A stretch of 64,000 bases of DNA from assembly GCA_033964015.1 (NCBI GenBank), contig CM066919.1:4120101-4184100 (forward strand), written 5' to 3'. This document shows, in pieces, positions 10,231 to 20,780 of the stretch. Each line of letters starts with the position of its first letter. Within the stretch, counting starts at the first letter, position 1. The stretch comes from Scolanthus callimorphus. Lineage: Eukaryota > Cnidaria > Anthozoa > Actiniaria > Edwardsiidae. The notes below the pieces were generated by a model. That model saw only the letters and a program-made list of their open reading frames with translations. It did not search any database and had not been told where the DNA came from. The translations under genes were made by a program, and so were the position numbers.

Positions 10231-13200
10231 ATGGCAGAAGCAGCCAAGTTAGCGCGACGCGCAACTAAAGGAAAGTTCACGAGGAAAAGGACTGATTTCC
10301 AAAATTCTGTTCGGGACAGAAACAGCATTGAAACTATAAGGAAAAACTACGATCAACTGGAAGATGCGATGAAAGACCTAGAAGGTAAACATGAGCATTA
10401 TACATCGTTTTTAAACGACGAAGAATTTGATGTAGCTGAAAATTGGATGAGTGAGCTGCAAGCATTATACACAGATGCAACGAATCTGAAAAATGAGTAC
10501 ATCAATAATTTACAATTTGATGAATCTAGAGCGCGCGCTGCGCGAGAACACGAAGAAATCGTGAAAAGAGAAAAGGAGCAAAATGAAAAATTGAAAGAAC
10601 ACATTCTAATCAAGAGAGCCGGTGCGCGCACTGTATTTGATGCTATATTAAGCAATGCGTCACACATTCTAGAAAGTGAGAATGCTGCAGCTTCTCTCAT
10701 GAAGAAAGTCCTCGCACAGCTCGAAGAGGCCTTTATTGAATGCAAGCAAAATAATGAGCAGTATCTTGAGTTAGTAGGCAAGGAAATGATGCAAGAGGAA
10801 TTGCAATGGATATCAAATCTTCAGATCCAATACAGTCAGATATTTGAGATATTTGAAACTCGAATCAGTGAAAACGAGGAGAGTAAACTCAACGAAGTAG
10901 CCCTGTACAATAATGGTCCTGAGGCAATCGTTAAAAATGTACACTTAGAGAAAATCAAAAGACCGCAGTTTGAGGGAGATATAAGAGAATACCCGCAATT
11001 TAAACGAGATTTCCAAACTCAAGTTATGCCAGGTCTGACTAAGCTAACAGCCCCGTATACATTACGTACTTGTCTTGCTAAGGATGCTTTAGCACAGATA
11101 AAATCCGTTGACGATGATATCGAAGAAATGTGGAGTCGTCTTGACGAAAAGTTTGGGGATCCTGGAAAAGTCACGGATGTGATTATCAATGATATCAAAC
11201 AATTTAAAGTCATCCGAAAGGGAGAGAACAAGAAATTTGTGGAATTCGTAGATAAGATAGAAGATAGTTATCGTGATCTGAAAAGACTCGGTATTGAAAA
11301 GAAGATCACAACCACGAGTTCAGTTAGTACTATTGAAAGCAAACTCCCTTCTGACGTTAGAAAGGAATGGGCTAGGCTTGTTAGCTCACGTACTAGCATT
11401 GTTGACAAAACTGACAAATTTCCAAGTCTCCTAGAGTTCCTATTAGAAGAAAAACGAGCCATAGAATATGATACATCTGACCTCAGATCAGCAGACACAC
11501 CACACGTAAGAGGCGCAACTCATTTATCAGATGGGAAACCTTCGCCAACGACAAAACATTGTCTTGTGCACGGTAACGCGAAGCACTCCACTCACGAGTG
11601 TAAAAACTATCTGGCTAAACCTGTGCAACAAAGAAAGAATGTTGTAAAGGATAAGGTTGCATGCTTCTCGTGCCTAAAACTAGGCCATCGTTGGGCTCAA
11701 TGTAGAAATAAGAAAGAATCTAGCATTGAAGGTTGTAAAGAATTCCATCACCGAAGTCTTCACGAAGATAAAACAAACGTCCCAACCGAGGAAGATCAAG
11801 AAGATCAAATTTCTGGCACCACAAATACATGTTCGAGAATCGGTAGTAATAAGACCTGTCTCTTACAAATACAAAGCATAAGAACTCACACAAATTGGCT
11901 CAATGTTATGTGGGATAATGCATCTTCCCTTAGCTTCATTACAAACAAGGCAGCCAAAGCACAAAAATTGCACGGTACCACAGTTCAGCTGTCACTGCTA
12001 AAAGTTGGAGCAGAGAAAGAAGAGATCACAACAAAACGATACATGTTACCACTCATTGACCTACAAGGACATCAAACTTTAATTGAAGTATACGGAATAG
12101 AACAAATCACCTCTGACATCAGCAAAATCAAAATTGACGGGATACTTCATATATTTGACATCCCAAGGAAGGATATACAACGACCAATCGGAACCATCGA
12201 CGTGCTGATAGGATATGATTATGCAGGATTGCACCCAGAAAAGCAAAAACGATCGGGACACCTCCTGTTGTTAAAGAATCGTTTTGGGTTCTGTATCGGT
12301 GGAACACACCCGGCAATTGAAGAAAACACAGAATGTTTCAAATACAACGTCGCACATGTGAATCATGTGAAAGGAATCGAATTGAGCGATTTTTATGAGA
12401 TAGAAAATCTGGGCGTGGAGTGTACACCGCGTTGCGGCGGCTGCAAATGTGGAAAATGTCCACCAGGCAGTAAGAATTATACACTTAAGGAAGAAAAGGA
12501 ATTGAATCTCATCGAGAATAATCTTGAATATAACCCACAAGAACGTGTACGGATAACAACGTACCCATGGATCAAAGACCCTTATAATCTCCCAGACAAC
12601 AAAAGAGCAGCATATGGAAGATTGATATCGACAGAACAACGTTTACGCAAAAACCCAGATCACGCGAAAGTGTACCAACAACAAATACAAGACATGATTG
12701 ACAGAGAGGTAGCGCGTAAACTAACCAGTGAAGAAATAATGAAGTACAATGGGCCTGTGCACTATATCTCACATCACGAGGTCTTGAAATCTGATTCCAA
12801 ATCAACCCCAGTCCGTATTGTCTTCAATAGTAGTGCTAACTACATGGGCCATATTCTAAACGAATATTGGGCAAAAGGACCAGACCTCTTGAATAACCTA
12901 TTAGGAATACTCGTCAGATTTCGTGAGAATCGCGTTGCGTTCATTGGAGATGTCAGCAAAATGTATCACACTGTGAAAACTAAGATCGTTGAGCAGCATA
13001 CTCATCGTTTCCTATGGCGAAACATGAACACAGCAATAGAACCTGATATATATGTGATACAAAGAGTTTCTTTTGGAGACAGACCGTCCGGAACTATAGC
13101 AACCGTTGCTATGAGAAATACAGCACAAATGGGTATTGAATCTCATCCCCAAGCAGCTCAGATCATCAAAGAAAACTCCTATATGGACGACATAATCGAC

Positions 13201-13662
13201 AGCGTCGACAACGTTAAGTTAGCCAAAGATCTAACAGAAGCTATTGAAGAACTATTAACCATGGGAGGATTTCATATAAAGGAATGGATAATGTCAAAGG
13301 ATAATACTCAAGAAAACCTGACGCTCACCTTCAGAGGTGATTCAAACGAACCCACGGAAAAGGTTCTTGGAGTAGTTTGGAATCCACGTACGGACCAGTT
13401 GTGTTTTTGTGTTAAATTCGATTTACAGATGAAGAGTAAAAGGAAAAGACATCTACCACAACCACTTGATACAACGAGCTCACATGACACCAAACTCACC
13501 AAGAGAATTGTCTTATCTCAAGTAAACCGTATCTATGATCCGATTGGACTCGCTACACCATTTACAGTCCGAGCTAAAATGTTGATGAGAAAATTATGGA
13601 TGAGCGAGACAAATCTGATTGGGATGACCCTATTCCGGATATGCTCACGAAAGAATGGATGA
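10231..13662 (+). CDS. BEL/Pao gag-protease-reverse transcriptase (5' part of the polyprotein)
   Basis: Starts at ATG 10231, 71 bases after the LTR. Residues 1-240 are a charged coiled-coil-rich gag head. A DUF1759-like gag domain follows (RPQFEGDIREYPQFKRDF, about residue 247). Two zinc-binding clusters come next: CLVHGNAKHSTHEC and CFSCLKLGHRWAQC near residues 445-495. The aspartic protease has WDNASSLSFI, that is DNA in place of the usual D-S/T-G. The reverse transcriptase spans about residues 800-1120 with FIGDVSKMYHTVK and the catalytic YMDD. The frame leaves the family pattern near 13602 and stops at 13662; the true continuation is in the frame that opens at 13596. BEL elements normally have one long frame, so this is a one-base defect or an assembly error. 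Confidence 0.93.
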   Translation: MAEAAKLARRATKGKFTRKRTDFQNSVRDRNSIETIRKNYDQLEDAMKDLEGKHEHYTSFLNDEEFDVAENWMSELQALYTDATNLKNEYINNLQFDESRARAAREHEEIVKREKEQNEKLKEHILIKRAGARTVFDAILSNASHILESENAAASLMKKVLAQLEEAFIECKQNNEQYLELVGKEMMQEELQWISNLQIQYSQIFEIFETRISENEESKLNEVALYNNGPEAIVKNVHLEKIKRPQFEGDIREYPQFKRDFQTQVMPGLTKLTAPYTLRTCLAKDALAQIKSVDDDIEEMWSRLDEKFGDPGKVTDVIINDIKQFKVIRKGENKKFVEFVDKIEDSYRDLKRLGIEKKITTTSSVSTIESKLPSDVRKEWARLVSSRTSIVDKTDKFPSLLEFLLEEKRAIEYDTSDLRSADTPHVRGATHLSDGKPSPTTKHCLVHGNAKHSTHECKNYLAKPVQQRKNVVKDKVACFSCLKLGHRWAQCRNKKESSIEGCKEFHHRSLHEDKTNVPTEEDQEDQISGTTNTCSRIGSNKTCLLQIQSIRTHTNWLNVMWDNASSLSFITNKAAKAQKLHGTTVQLSLLKVGAEKEEITTKRYMLPLIDLQGHQTLIEVYGIEQITSDISKIKIDGILHIFDIPRKDIQRPIGTIDVLIGYDYAGLHPEKQKRSGHLLLLKNRFGFCIGGTHPAIEENTECFKYNVAHVNHVKGIELSDFYEIENLGVECTPRCGGCKCGKCPPGSKNYTLKEEKELNLIENNLEYNPQERVRITTYPWIKDPYNLPDNKRAAYGRLISTEQRLRKNPDHAKVYQQQIQDMIDREVARKLTSEEIMKYNGPVHYISHHEVLKSDSKSTPVRIVFNSSANYMGHILNEYWAKGPDLLNNLLGILVRFRENRVAFIGDVSKMYHTVKTKIVEQHTHRFLWRNMNTAIEPDIYVIQRVSFGDRPSGTIATVAMRNTAQMGIESHPQAAQIIKENSYMDDIIDSVDNVKLAKDLTEAIEELLTMGGFHIKEWIMSKDNTQENLTLTFRGDSNEPTEKVLGVVWNPRTDQLCFCVKFDLQMKSKRKRHLPQPLDTTSSHDTKLTKRIVLSQVNRIYDPIGLATPFTVRAKMLMRKLWMSETNLIGMTLFRICSRKNG

Positions 13663-15806
13663 ATTTCTTTGAAGACCTTCCAAATATGGGAAGCGAAGTC
13701 TTTGAAAGATGTATTAAACCTGTGAATGCAAGAGGGGATCCAGTCATAATAATATTTAGTGACGGTTCAGAATGCGCTTACGGTGCATGCGCTTACTCCA
13801 GATGGAACATCACAGACAACAGCTACGAGAGCAGATTGGTCATATCGAAAAATCGACTTTCTCCTGTGAAAAAGATGTCTATTGATCGAGTCGAATTATG
13901 TGGCGCAGTTCTTAATAAACGACTCAAGACGTTTATCGAGAAAGAAATGAGGTACAAGTTTGCTAAATTCTACCATACTGTTGATTCCCAGATAGTGTAC
14001 GGAATGGTTCAAAAAGAATCCTATGGCTTTAATACTTTCGCTGCCACACGTATTGGTGAGATACAACAAGGAACCAACAAGGACGATTGGTACTGGGTAG
14101 AGAGTAAGAACAACATCGCGGATTGGATTACTCGCGGAAAGGAACCAGCAGATATTGGACTAAGCAGCATCTGGCAAACCGGTCCAGAGTTCCTCAAACT
14201 ACCTGAAAGTAAGTGGCCGATATACGAGCCAAATTACCAAAACGAACTGCCTGAACAATTGAAAACAGTAATGTTAACTGAAGCCAAATCTCAAGATAGC
14301 TTAGAAGCAAGGATTGACATAAACAGATATTCTAACTACACAAAGCTAATCAGAATAACTGCAAGAATATTATCCATGTACAAACGAAAACCTCGACCTA
14401 CTTTAAAAAACGCAACATATCCACTAACACCAGAAGATATAGACAGAGCTGAAAGGTTTTGGATACTTCAATGCCAAAAAATGTTGACATCAGATATGGA
14501 AAAAGGAAGATTCAAAAGACTATGTCCACGAACTCGAGAGGATGGCATCATAGTTGTAGGCGGCAGAGCTGACAAGTGGCTCGAGATAAGCTATAATAAG
14601 AATGACTTAGTTTTGCTGCCATACGAGCATCGCTTTGCAAGGTTATATGCTGAACATATACATCAAAGAGGGCATCACGGAATATCATCCACAGTAAGCA
14701 AGATAAGAGGGCGATTTTGGATTACCAATATCCAGCGCATGGTGCGATCCATCAAATTCAACTGCATAACCTGCAAGAAAATAGATAAACGACTTTGCGA
14801 GCAAAAGATGGGGAAATTACCAGAGGAAAGATTAAAACCATCTCCACCTTGGCGCTACACGGGTATAGACCTCTTTGAACCGTTCAAGATCAGAGATGAA
14901 GTGAAACGAAGAACCTTTGGAAAGTGTTATGGAGTGATATTCAACTGTATGTGTTCTCGAGCAGTTCACTTAGATCTAGCACCAGATTACAGCACAGAAA
15001 CATTTCTATTAGTACTCAAAAGATTTGTATCACTGAGAGGATATCCAGCAAAATTATACTCTGACAATGGACCCCAACTTGTAGCCGCAGATAAAGAAAC
15101 CAAGGATATAACACAGAGCTGGAATTGGGACGAATTACATGAATTTGGAGTAACGGAGGGCCTACTATGGGAGTTCTCGCCTGCCGACGCCCCTTGGTAC
15201 AATGGTACGTCCGAAGCATTAATACGTTCTGTTAAACGGGCCCTAAATATCGCAATCGGTGAAAACATCATGACCTTCACTGAATTACAGACAGTCTGTT
15301 TTGAAGTTGCCAACTTGATAAATGAAAGGCCAATTGGTAAACACCCAACTAATACCGATGATGGCGTATACTTAAGTCCGAACGACCTATTACTTGGAAG
15401 ATCTACTTCACGCGTTCCAAGTGGACCCTTCAGAGAAACTACCAATCCTCGTCATAGATTCGAATTTGTCCAGAATATAGTGAAGAGCTTTTGGAAGAAA
15501 TGGACGCGCGATTATTTTCCGAGTCTTCTTATTCAGTCAAAATGGCATACAGCGCACCGTGACGTTAAAGTTGGTGACGTCGTTATGATCCAAGATTCTA
15601 ATCTTGTCCGAGGAAATTGGAAACTTGGCAAAGTTATTACAGCCAACCCAAGTAAGGATGGAAGAGTGCGCAGAGTTGAAATCAGTTATAAGAATGCTAA
15701 ACCAGGAGAACCTGTAAAGACATATCGCGGAGGAGGATATGTTACAGTAGAACGCCCAGTTCAGAGGATAATCGTCATCGTTCCTGTAGACGAAATGAAG
15801 GATTAA
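13596..15806 (+). CDS. BEL/Pao RNase H and integrase (3' part of the polyprotein)
   Basis: Continues the polyprotein in another frame from about 13600. An RNase H segment has FSDGSECAYGACAY and IDRVELCGA. The integrase begins with the HHCC zinc site (HIHQRGHHG, then CITCKK). The core carries TGIDLFEPF, YSDNGPQLV and PWYNGTSEALIRSVK, which supply the D, D and E of the catalytic triad. A C-terminal DUF5641-like region (SKWHTAHRDVKVGDVVMI) closes the protein. It stops at 15806, 107 bases before the 3' LTR. The internal ATG is not a natural start; expression would require the upstream frame. Confidence 0.93.
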   Translation: MDERDKSDWDDPIPDMLTKEWMNFFEDLPNMGSEVFERCIKPVNARGDPVIIIFSDGSECAYGACAYSRWNITDNSYESRLVISKNRLSPVKKMSIDRVELCGAVLNKRLKTFIEKEMRYKFAKFYHTVDSQIVYGMVQKESYGFNTFAATRIGEIQQGTNKDDWYWVESKNNIADWITRGKEPADIGLSSIWQTGPEFLKLPESKWPIYEPNYQNELPEQLKTVMLTEAKSQDSLEARIDINRYSNYTKLIRITARILSMYKRKPRPTLKNATYPLTPEDIDRAERFWILQCQKMLTSDMEKGRFKRLCPRTREDGIIVVGGRADKWLEISYNKNDLVLLPYEHRFARLYAEHIHQRGHHGISSTVSKIRGRFWITNIQRMVRSIKFNCITCKKIDKRLCEQKMGKLPEERLKPSPPWRYTGIDLFEPFKIRDEVKRRTFGKCYGVIFNCMCSRAVHLDLAPDYSTETFLLVLKRFVSLRGYPAKLYSDNGPQLVAADKETKDITQSWNWDELHEFGVTEGLLWEFSPADAPWYNGTSEALIRSVKRALNIAIGENIMTFTELQTVCFEVANLINERPIGKHPTNTDDGVYLSPNDLLLGRSTSRVPSGPFRETTNPRHRFEFVQNIVKSFWKKWTRDYFPSLLIQSKWHTAHRDVKVGDVVMIQDSNLVRGNWKLGKVITANPSKDGRVRRVEISYKNAKPGEPVKTYRGGGYVTVERPVQRIIVIVPVDEMKD

Positions 15807-15913
15807 AATGAACTTACTCGAATAACTATACTATACTTATGAACATGCTAACTAACCTGTTTGAAACTTAATTAACTGTTAAAACTTGCATAACTTTCTA
15901 GATGAGGGGGGAG

Positions 15914-16202
15914 TGTTTCGTCCTACGAAAGCAATTTCTGACGTTTTTAATAAACGCACGTTATATGACGTAATAGACGCTAATTAGAGAGACAAACTAT
16001 CACCATCGCTAGTCGCGGATCCGTTCAACAGACACCAATGGGTAAGCTGTAAGTTTTGTTTTATTCTGTTCTATTTCTTCACTCCCCTAACGAATTGTAA
16101 TCTATTCACAGCTTTCGAATAACACTTCTACCTGTATGAAACGTGGCAATAAACCATGCAGTGTAAAACATTTGAAACCTTGGTGATGCGGCTAGCGTAA
16201 CA
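15914..16202 (+). repeat. BEL/Pao 3' LTR
   Basis: Same 289-bp sequence as 9871-10159 with about four substitutions (for example ACGTTATATGACGTAATAG against ACGTTGTATGACGTAACAG). Preceded by the polypurine tract and followed by AAAAG. Confidence 0.95.
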
Positions 16203-16233
16203 AAAAGTGTGCTAAAATCGTGACACAGCTTAA

Positions 16234-17100
16234 GGATTCGACACACAAGCCAACAGTGCGTGCATTACATATATTTTGAAGAAATCTGATTTAGGGCTTG
16301 CCACCCAGTAAACAATGTATTTCAAATAAATCCATGTTAAGGCTCGACACACGCGCCAACAATGTATAGAGGCATTTTGAATAAGTCCAATTTAGGGCTC
16401 GACGCACGAGCCGACAGTATATCGATGTATTTTGAATAAGTCCAATTTAGGGCTCGATACACGAGCCGACAACATATAGAGGCATTTTGAATAAGTCCAA
16501 TTTAGGGCTCGACGCACGAGCCGACAGTATATCGATGTATTTTGAATAAGTCCAATTTAGGGCTCGACGCACGAGCCGACAACACATAGAGGCATTTTGA
16601 ATAAGTCCAATTTAGGGCTCGACGCACGAGCCGACAGCATATAGATGCGTTTTGAATAAGTCCAATTTAGGGCTCGAAGCACGAGCCGACAGTATATAGA
16701 TATATTTTGAATAAGTCCAATTTAGGGCTCGACGCACGAGCCGACAACATATAGAGGCATTTTGAATAAGTCCAATTTAGGGCTCGACACACGAGCCGAC
16801 AGCATATAGAGGCATTTTGAATAAGTCCAATTTAGGGCTCGACGCACGAGCCGACAACATATAGAGGCATTTTGAATAAGTCCAATTTAGGGCTCGACGC
16901 ACGAGCCGACAACATATAGAGGCATTTTGAATAAGTCCAATTTAGGGCTCGACGCACGAGCCGACAGTATATCGATGTACTTTAAATAAGTCCAATTTAG
17001 GGCTCGACGCACGAGCCGACAACATATAGAGGCATTTTGAATAAGTCCAATTTAGGGCTCGACACACGAGCCAACAGTATACGATGCATTTTGAAATCGG
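16234..17100. repeat. 55-bp minisatellite array with an internal hairpin in each unit
   Basis: About 15 tandem units of exactly 55 bp, for instance TTTTGA recurring at 16375, 16430, 16485 and 16540. Each unit has GGCTCG, five bases, CGAGCC, which can fold into a stem-loop. Two unit types (ACAACATATAGAGGCA and ACAGTATATCGATGTA endings) often alternate, giving a partial 110-bp period. Units at both edges are degenerate. The array lies in the DIRS-like gene's long intron, directly after the BEL insertion. Confidence 0.95.
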
Positions 17101-17207
17101 ATAACGGCTAGGCACACAGTAAACAAACGATTGACAAAACGACTATGCACGATAGGGGAGTTACTATGCATGAAACTAAAATAGTATAAATTGAAAACAT
17201 TTGTTAC

Positions 17208-17351
17208 CTCGTTTCCTTCTCTCGCCGGTTCAATGATCCCAGCAGCGGCTGGAACAAGCGGGTCGGCGGGTACATCTGGAACAGCAACTGCTGGGGCAGG
17301 ATCTGCCAAGGCGACCAATTCTGCTGCCGCAGGCTCACGCGGGACAGCCAT
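17208..17351 (-). CDS. gag-like exon 1 of the DIRS-like element
   Basis: 48 codons from ATG 17351, rich in Ala, Pro and Val, ending at a GAG/GTAACA donor at 17208. It joins in phase 0 to 9350. Just upstream is a splice acceptor (TTTCCAG, exon resuming at 17370) and a possible untranslated exon ending at a GTAAGT donor at 17427, so the 5' leader may also be spliced. The join is inferred from splice sites and phase, not from a family match of this low-complexity segment. Confidence 0.5.
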
Positions 17352-17427
17352 GATAAAGAAGTACGCTAGTCTGGAAATAGAATGAAATATGTAAGCTAAA
17401 GGAACTTTTGAGGCGAGAATACTTACA

Positions 17428-18370
17428 CCGTAAGAGAAAACATAGGGCTACGGCTACGATGTCCCTAAAACCTAGGGAATTAACACAAAATGAAAGTATA
17501 GGCTTAGGCGACGTAGCAACGTGAAACTAAAAAGAAATCTACTAGCGACTCACCGGCTCACGTATCTTCTAAGTGAAAAGGCCCTGATTCAATGTCAGGG
17601 TTCCGTTAAATAAGACGAGAGTTGTCAAAGGAATGCGTCTTTTAATAAACAATACTCTGTTACACAATAGGGTTATGCAACCCACACCTTTCGAGACTTT
17701 TCGGCGTAATTACTCAATGAAAATAGGGAGAAGATCTGTAATGAATATTGTTTTATTATTCCCAATTTTAAAATAATAGGCCTTTTGTATGGAACGGTCA
17801 CGTGACTGTTTGGTGCCTAGCGACGCCATGTTGGATAGCAAAGTTGTCGGCCGGGGTGCGTGACGAGCGGGAAGGCAAGGTAAAGGTCATCTTTTGTTGT
17901 GCATTGTTTTTATTCCATTTGTTCCTCAAATACAACAAAAAAAAAACACCCCGTACATTATTAGCAAGAGACTTTCCATGGCGTTTTGTGTAGTTTTGGC
18001 ATTTTTAAACGCGAAAACTCGAGGCAGTGACAATGTGAAAATGATTCTTGTTTACATTTTGTTGCAACATTTCGCGGCCGTGGGCACTAAAATAGTGTTT
18101 GTTTAGACTTTTTTCGGGGTTTTCCCCCATTTTGGCACCCAGTGACCGACAGAAGTTATTTTCCTTGACATTTTCTTGTTTTTTTTTTGTTTCGTGGACA
18201 GCAAGTACATTTTACATTCACGTTATTTTACATTTCTATTTGTTTGTTACATTTTTTTTACATTTCATGCTCATTATTGCATTTTTTACTTCTTTTTTGT
18301 TTTTTACATTTTCTTTTTAAACTTTTACACTTTTTGATTCAATTTCTTATCCACGATATCAATAACCTTA
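17428..18370. other. Spacer without a recognised gene
   Basis: Probable promoter side of the DIRS-like gene on the minus strand, then AT-rich sequence with long T runs (18180-18350). Short frames here encode Phe/His-rich low-complexity peptides and are not believable genes. Confidence 0.4.
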
Positions 18371-19251
18371 AGGTGGCGTACACCTATTCAAAGACAAAAC
18401 AACATAAAGGTTTAGACACCGAGTTTAGTCATAAAACGTTCCCCGATTAGTGTCATTTTTCGCCAGTCAATAAAACAACTATTCAGCTTTCCACTTGGGA
18501 TCGTTTTCTTTGAATAAATTTAACCGATTTCTTGAAATCAGTGAATAGACAAAGTGGGGGTAAAATTAAATATGGCCTCCTCTTTCTATAAAAACACGGC
18601 TAAGTCCACTTTTTTGGTCTTATACAGAAAGTCTATTACCCTTTTATGTGCAAATCGGAATCGAGTTCTTGGCAGGCGCGCAATGACTTCGACTAAATCT
18701 AGATATCGCAGATGCTTACATTTATTACAGGGCCCAATATTGGGGCTATTTTTAGAAATGAGTGCTTGTAATCTTATCTTACCTGACATTTGAAGGCCTG
18801 ATGACATCAAGCTTTCAATTTCCAGGTAAGATAAGAAGAGTACAAGTACTCATATCTAGATATAGCCCCAATATTGCGCCCTGCAATAAATGTAAGCATC
18901 TGAGCCATCTAGATTTAGTCGAGGTCATCGCGCGCCTGCCAAGAACTCGATTCCGATTTGCTTTCACAAGCACATAAAAGGGTACTAGAGCTGTCGTTAT
19001 AAACCAAAAAAGTGGGCCTTAGCCGTGTTTTTATAGAAATAGGAGGCCATGTTTAATTTTACCCCACTTTGTCCATTCACTGATTTCAGGAAATCGGTTA
19101 AATTTATTGAAAGAAAACGATACCAAGTAGAAAGCTGAATAGTTGTTTTATTGGCTGGCAAAAAAATGACACTAAACGGGGAACGTTTTATGACTAAACT
19201 CGGTGTCTAAACTTTCCTGCTGTTTTGCCTTTGAATAGGTGTACGCCACCT
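18371..19251. mobile_element. 881-bp foldback element, almost a full-length palindrome
   Basis: Begins AGGTGGCGTACACCTATTCA and ends with its complement, flanked on both sides by TA. The two arms (about 435 bp each, meeting near 18810) match along nearly their whole length with scattered differences, including GTTCTTGGCAGGCGCGC on one arm and its inverse on the other. Frames of 70-80 codons on either strand are mirror images of each other and are a by-product of the palindrome. A nonautonomous TA-targeting element is likely. Confidence 0.85.
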
Positions 19252-20017
19252 TAATAATCTTATAATACATATACACGCTTGACACGATACTACGTCACAC
19301 AACAGAAAGGCAGCAGACATTAGCTCAAAAACATTTTCTTTTTCCGCTTTTCTTTAATGTACATTAGTTCAAAAACATTTTCCACTTTTCTTTAAAATAC
19401 CTTTCTTTTTTATTTTTCAGAGCAATACCCCATTCGATATTTTTTGATCGTCAAAAAGGGAAAGAAAGCGTCAAAAGATGGAGCCAATTTATTCATGAAA
19501 CTTCTGAAAATAATATATTTAGCGATGATTTACACAGCGCAAAAAGCCGTGTATTCGGGCCCGCACACGCCAGAAAACGGACCGTCGTTTTCAAGAATAT
19601 CCGTACATATTCGAGTCGTACGTCGTGACGTGTGCGGGACGTTTACGACTTGAATCCGCACAGTTTGTCCATTTTCGTGTCCGCAAACGAAACGAACACG
19701 TCTCGTTTACACTTCGCACACGCTTGAATATTCTTAGTTTTCAGGTGTATGCAGGGTTGAACACCTTTGAGTATTTCTTCGCGTATACGGAAAGTATACG
19801 GTTATTACCTCGTATATTTAAAACACCTTTGAAGTTAAAGCACTTTTCTTATAGCTTGAACCACTTTTTTTCCTCCTTCACGTGTTCGCTACGAAAACAC
19901 CCGGCACACGTGACGTGTTCGCGATAGAATACGTGCGCGCATGTGAATGTATATCCGTATTATTTAGGCATGGAATTCTTTATTCTCTGCGTTGAAACCC
20001 TTGTGATAAAAGCCATC
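19252..20017. other. Spacer without a recognised gene
   Basis: Repetitive CGT/ACG-rich stretches near 19550-19950 look like degraded inverted repeats, but I could not delimit an element. No protein was recognised. Confidence 0.35.
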
Positions 20018-20021
20018 CTTG

Positions 20022-20780
20022 TGTTACGTCACAGGATTTGGCAATTTTTAATATTCAATAGATAGCGGGTTTATTTGGTTTTGTTTTATAGTTAAGAAAT
20101 GTGTGGCACTCGCTTTATATGAGCGCACTTAAAATTAGTCAAAACATAGGAAATGAAAAACGATCATTGCAAAATTTGGGTGCTAGATTCGGTTTGTGAA
20201 CGACCCTCCGCCTCGCAACCTTTTGTACCCCAAAATCAAGAGGTTTGGGTAATTTCGATTACGCAGCACAAATGGGTATGTTCGGCAAGCTCGTACGTTT
20301 TCATCTTTGAAGTACAGTTAATTTTCTTTACACGAGCTTGTGGAACATCTAAGCATCTTGGTTTTGGGATACTTATTTTTATAATTTAATGAAGAAGTGA
20401 AAATTCTTGTAGTAACGCACTCTTCAGAGTTTGCGCAGTTCTTTGTAGAAGCGCAATGTTCTAGGCATGCGTTGTAATGATTTCTCAATTAAGAATCTTC
20501 GTGTGAAGTCGCTGGAACAGGTAACAACCCAAGGTTTGAGAACTGTCACAAAGTTTCGGCTCATTGGCTAACACTTTTAAACAGTTTTAAATTCTCCCCG
20601 TTTCCTATTCACATGATGGACAAGTTCTCCCGGATCTGTTTTACCCCATGGGTTTTTGTCTGGTCCCAGCGCATATAAGGACGGCGGATTTCGCCTGATT
20701 TTGTAGAATTTTTAGAGAACTATTCAGAGAAGTAATAAAGAGTGAAAACGCAGTTAAAAGTTAAAAAGATCCCGGTAACA
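20022..20780 (+). repeat. Gypsy 5' LTR
   Basis: 759 bp. I saw only four single-base indels against the 3' LTR, all in short homopolymers (CAAAATC against CAAATC, GGGATAC against GGGAATAC, ACCCCAT against ACCCAT, GATTTTG against GATTTG). It contains GCGCATATAAGGACGG near 20670, a plausible TATA-like core promoter. Confidence 0.95.

Larger units (their letters stand above)
9866..16207 (+). mobile_element. BEL/Pao LTR retrotransposon, nearly intact
   Basis: Two 289-bp LTRs (9871-10159 and 15914-16202) start TGTTTCG and end GTAACA. They are flanked by a perfect five-base target duplication AAAAG (9866-9870, 16203-16207). A polypurine run GATGAGGGGGGAG precedes the 3' LTR. The LTRs differ by about four substitutions in 289 bases by eye, so insertion is recent. 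The interior codes for gag, protease, reverse transcriptase, RNase H and integrase in the usual BEL order, interrupted by a single frameshift near 13602. The element sits in the long intron of the DIRS-like gene. Confidence 0.95.

Noticed and set aside
16234..17100. CRISPR-like array
   Set aside because: The units are contiguous 55-bp tandem copies with no unique spacers, in an animal genome. It is a minisatellite.
17191..17385. Gly/Ala/Ser-rich plus-strand frame
   Set aside because: It is the shadow of the minus-strand Ala/Pro-rich exon 1, which has better splice context.
18554..18977. Open frames on both strands at 18554-18977
   Set aside because: They are mirror images produced by the 881-bp palindrome and have no protein family pattern.
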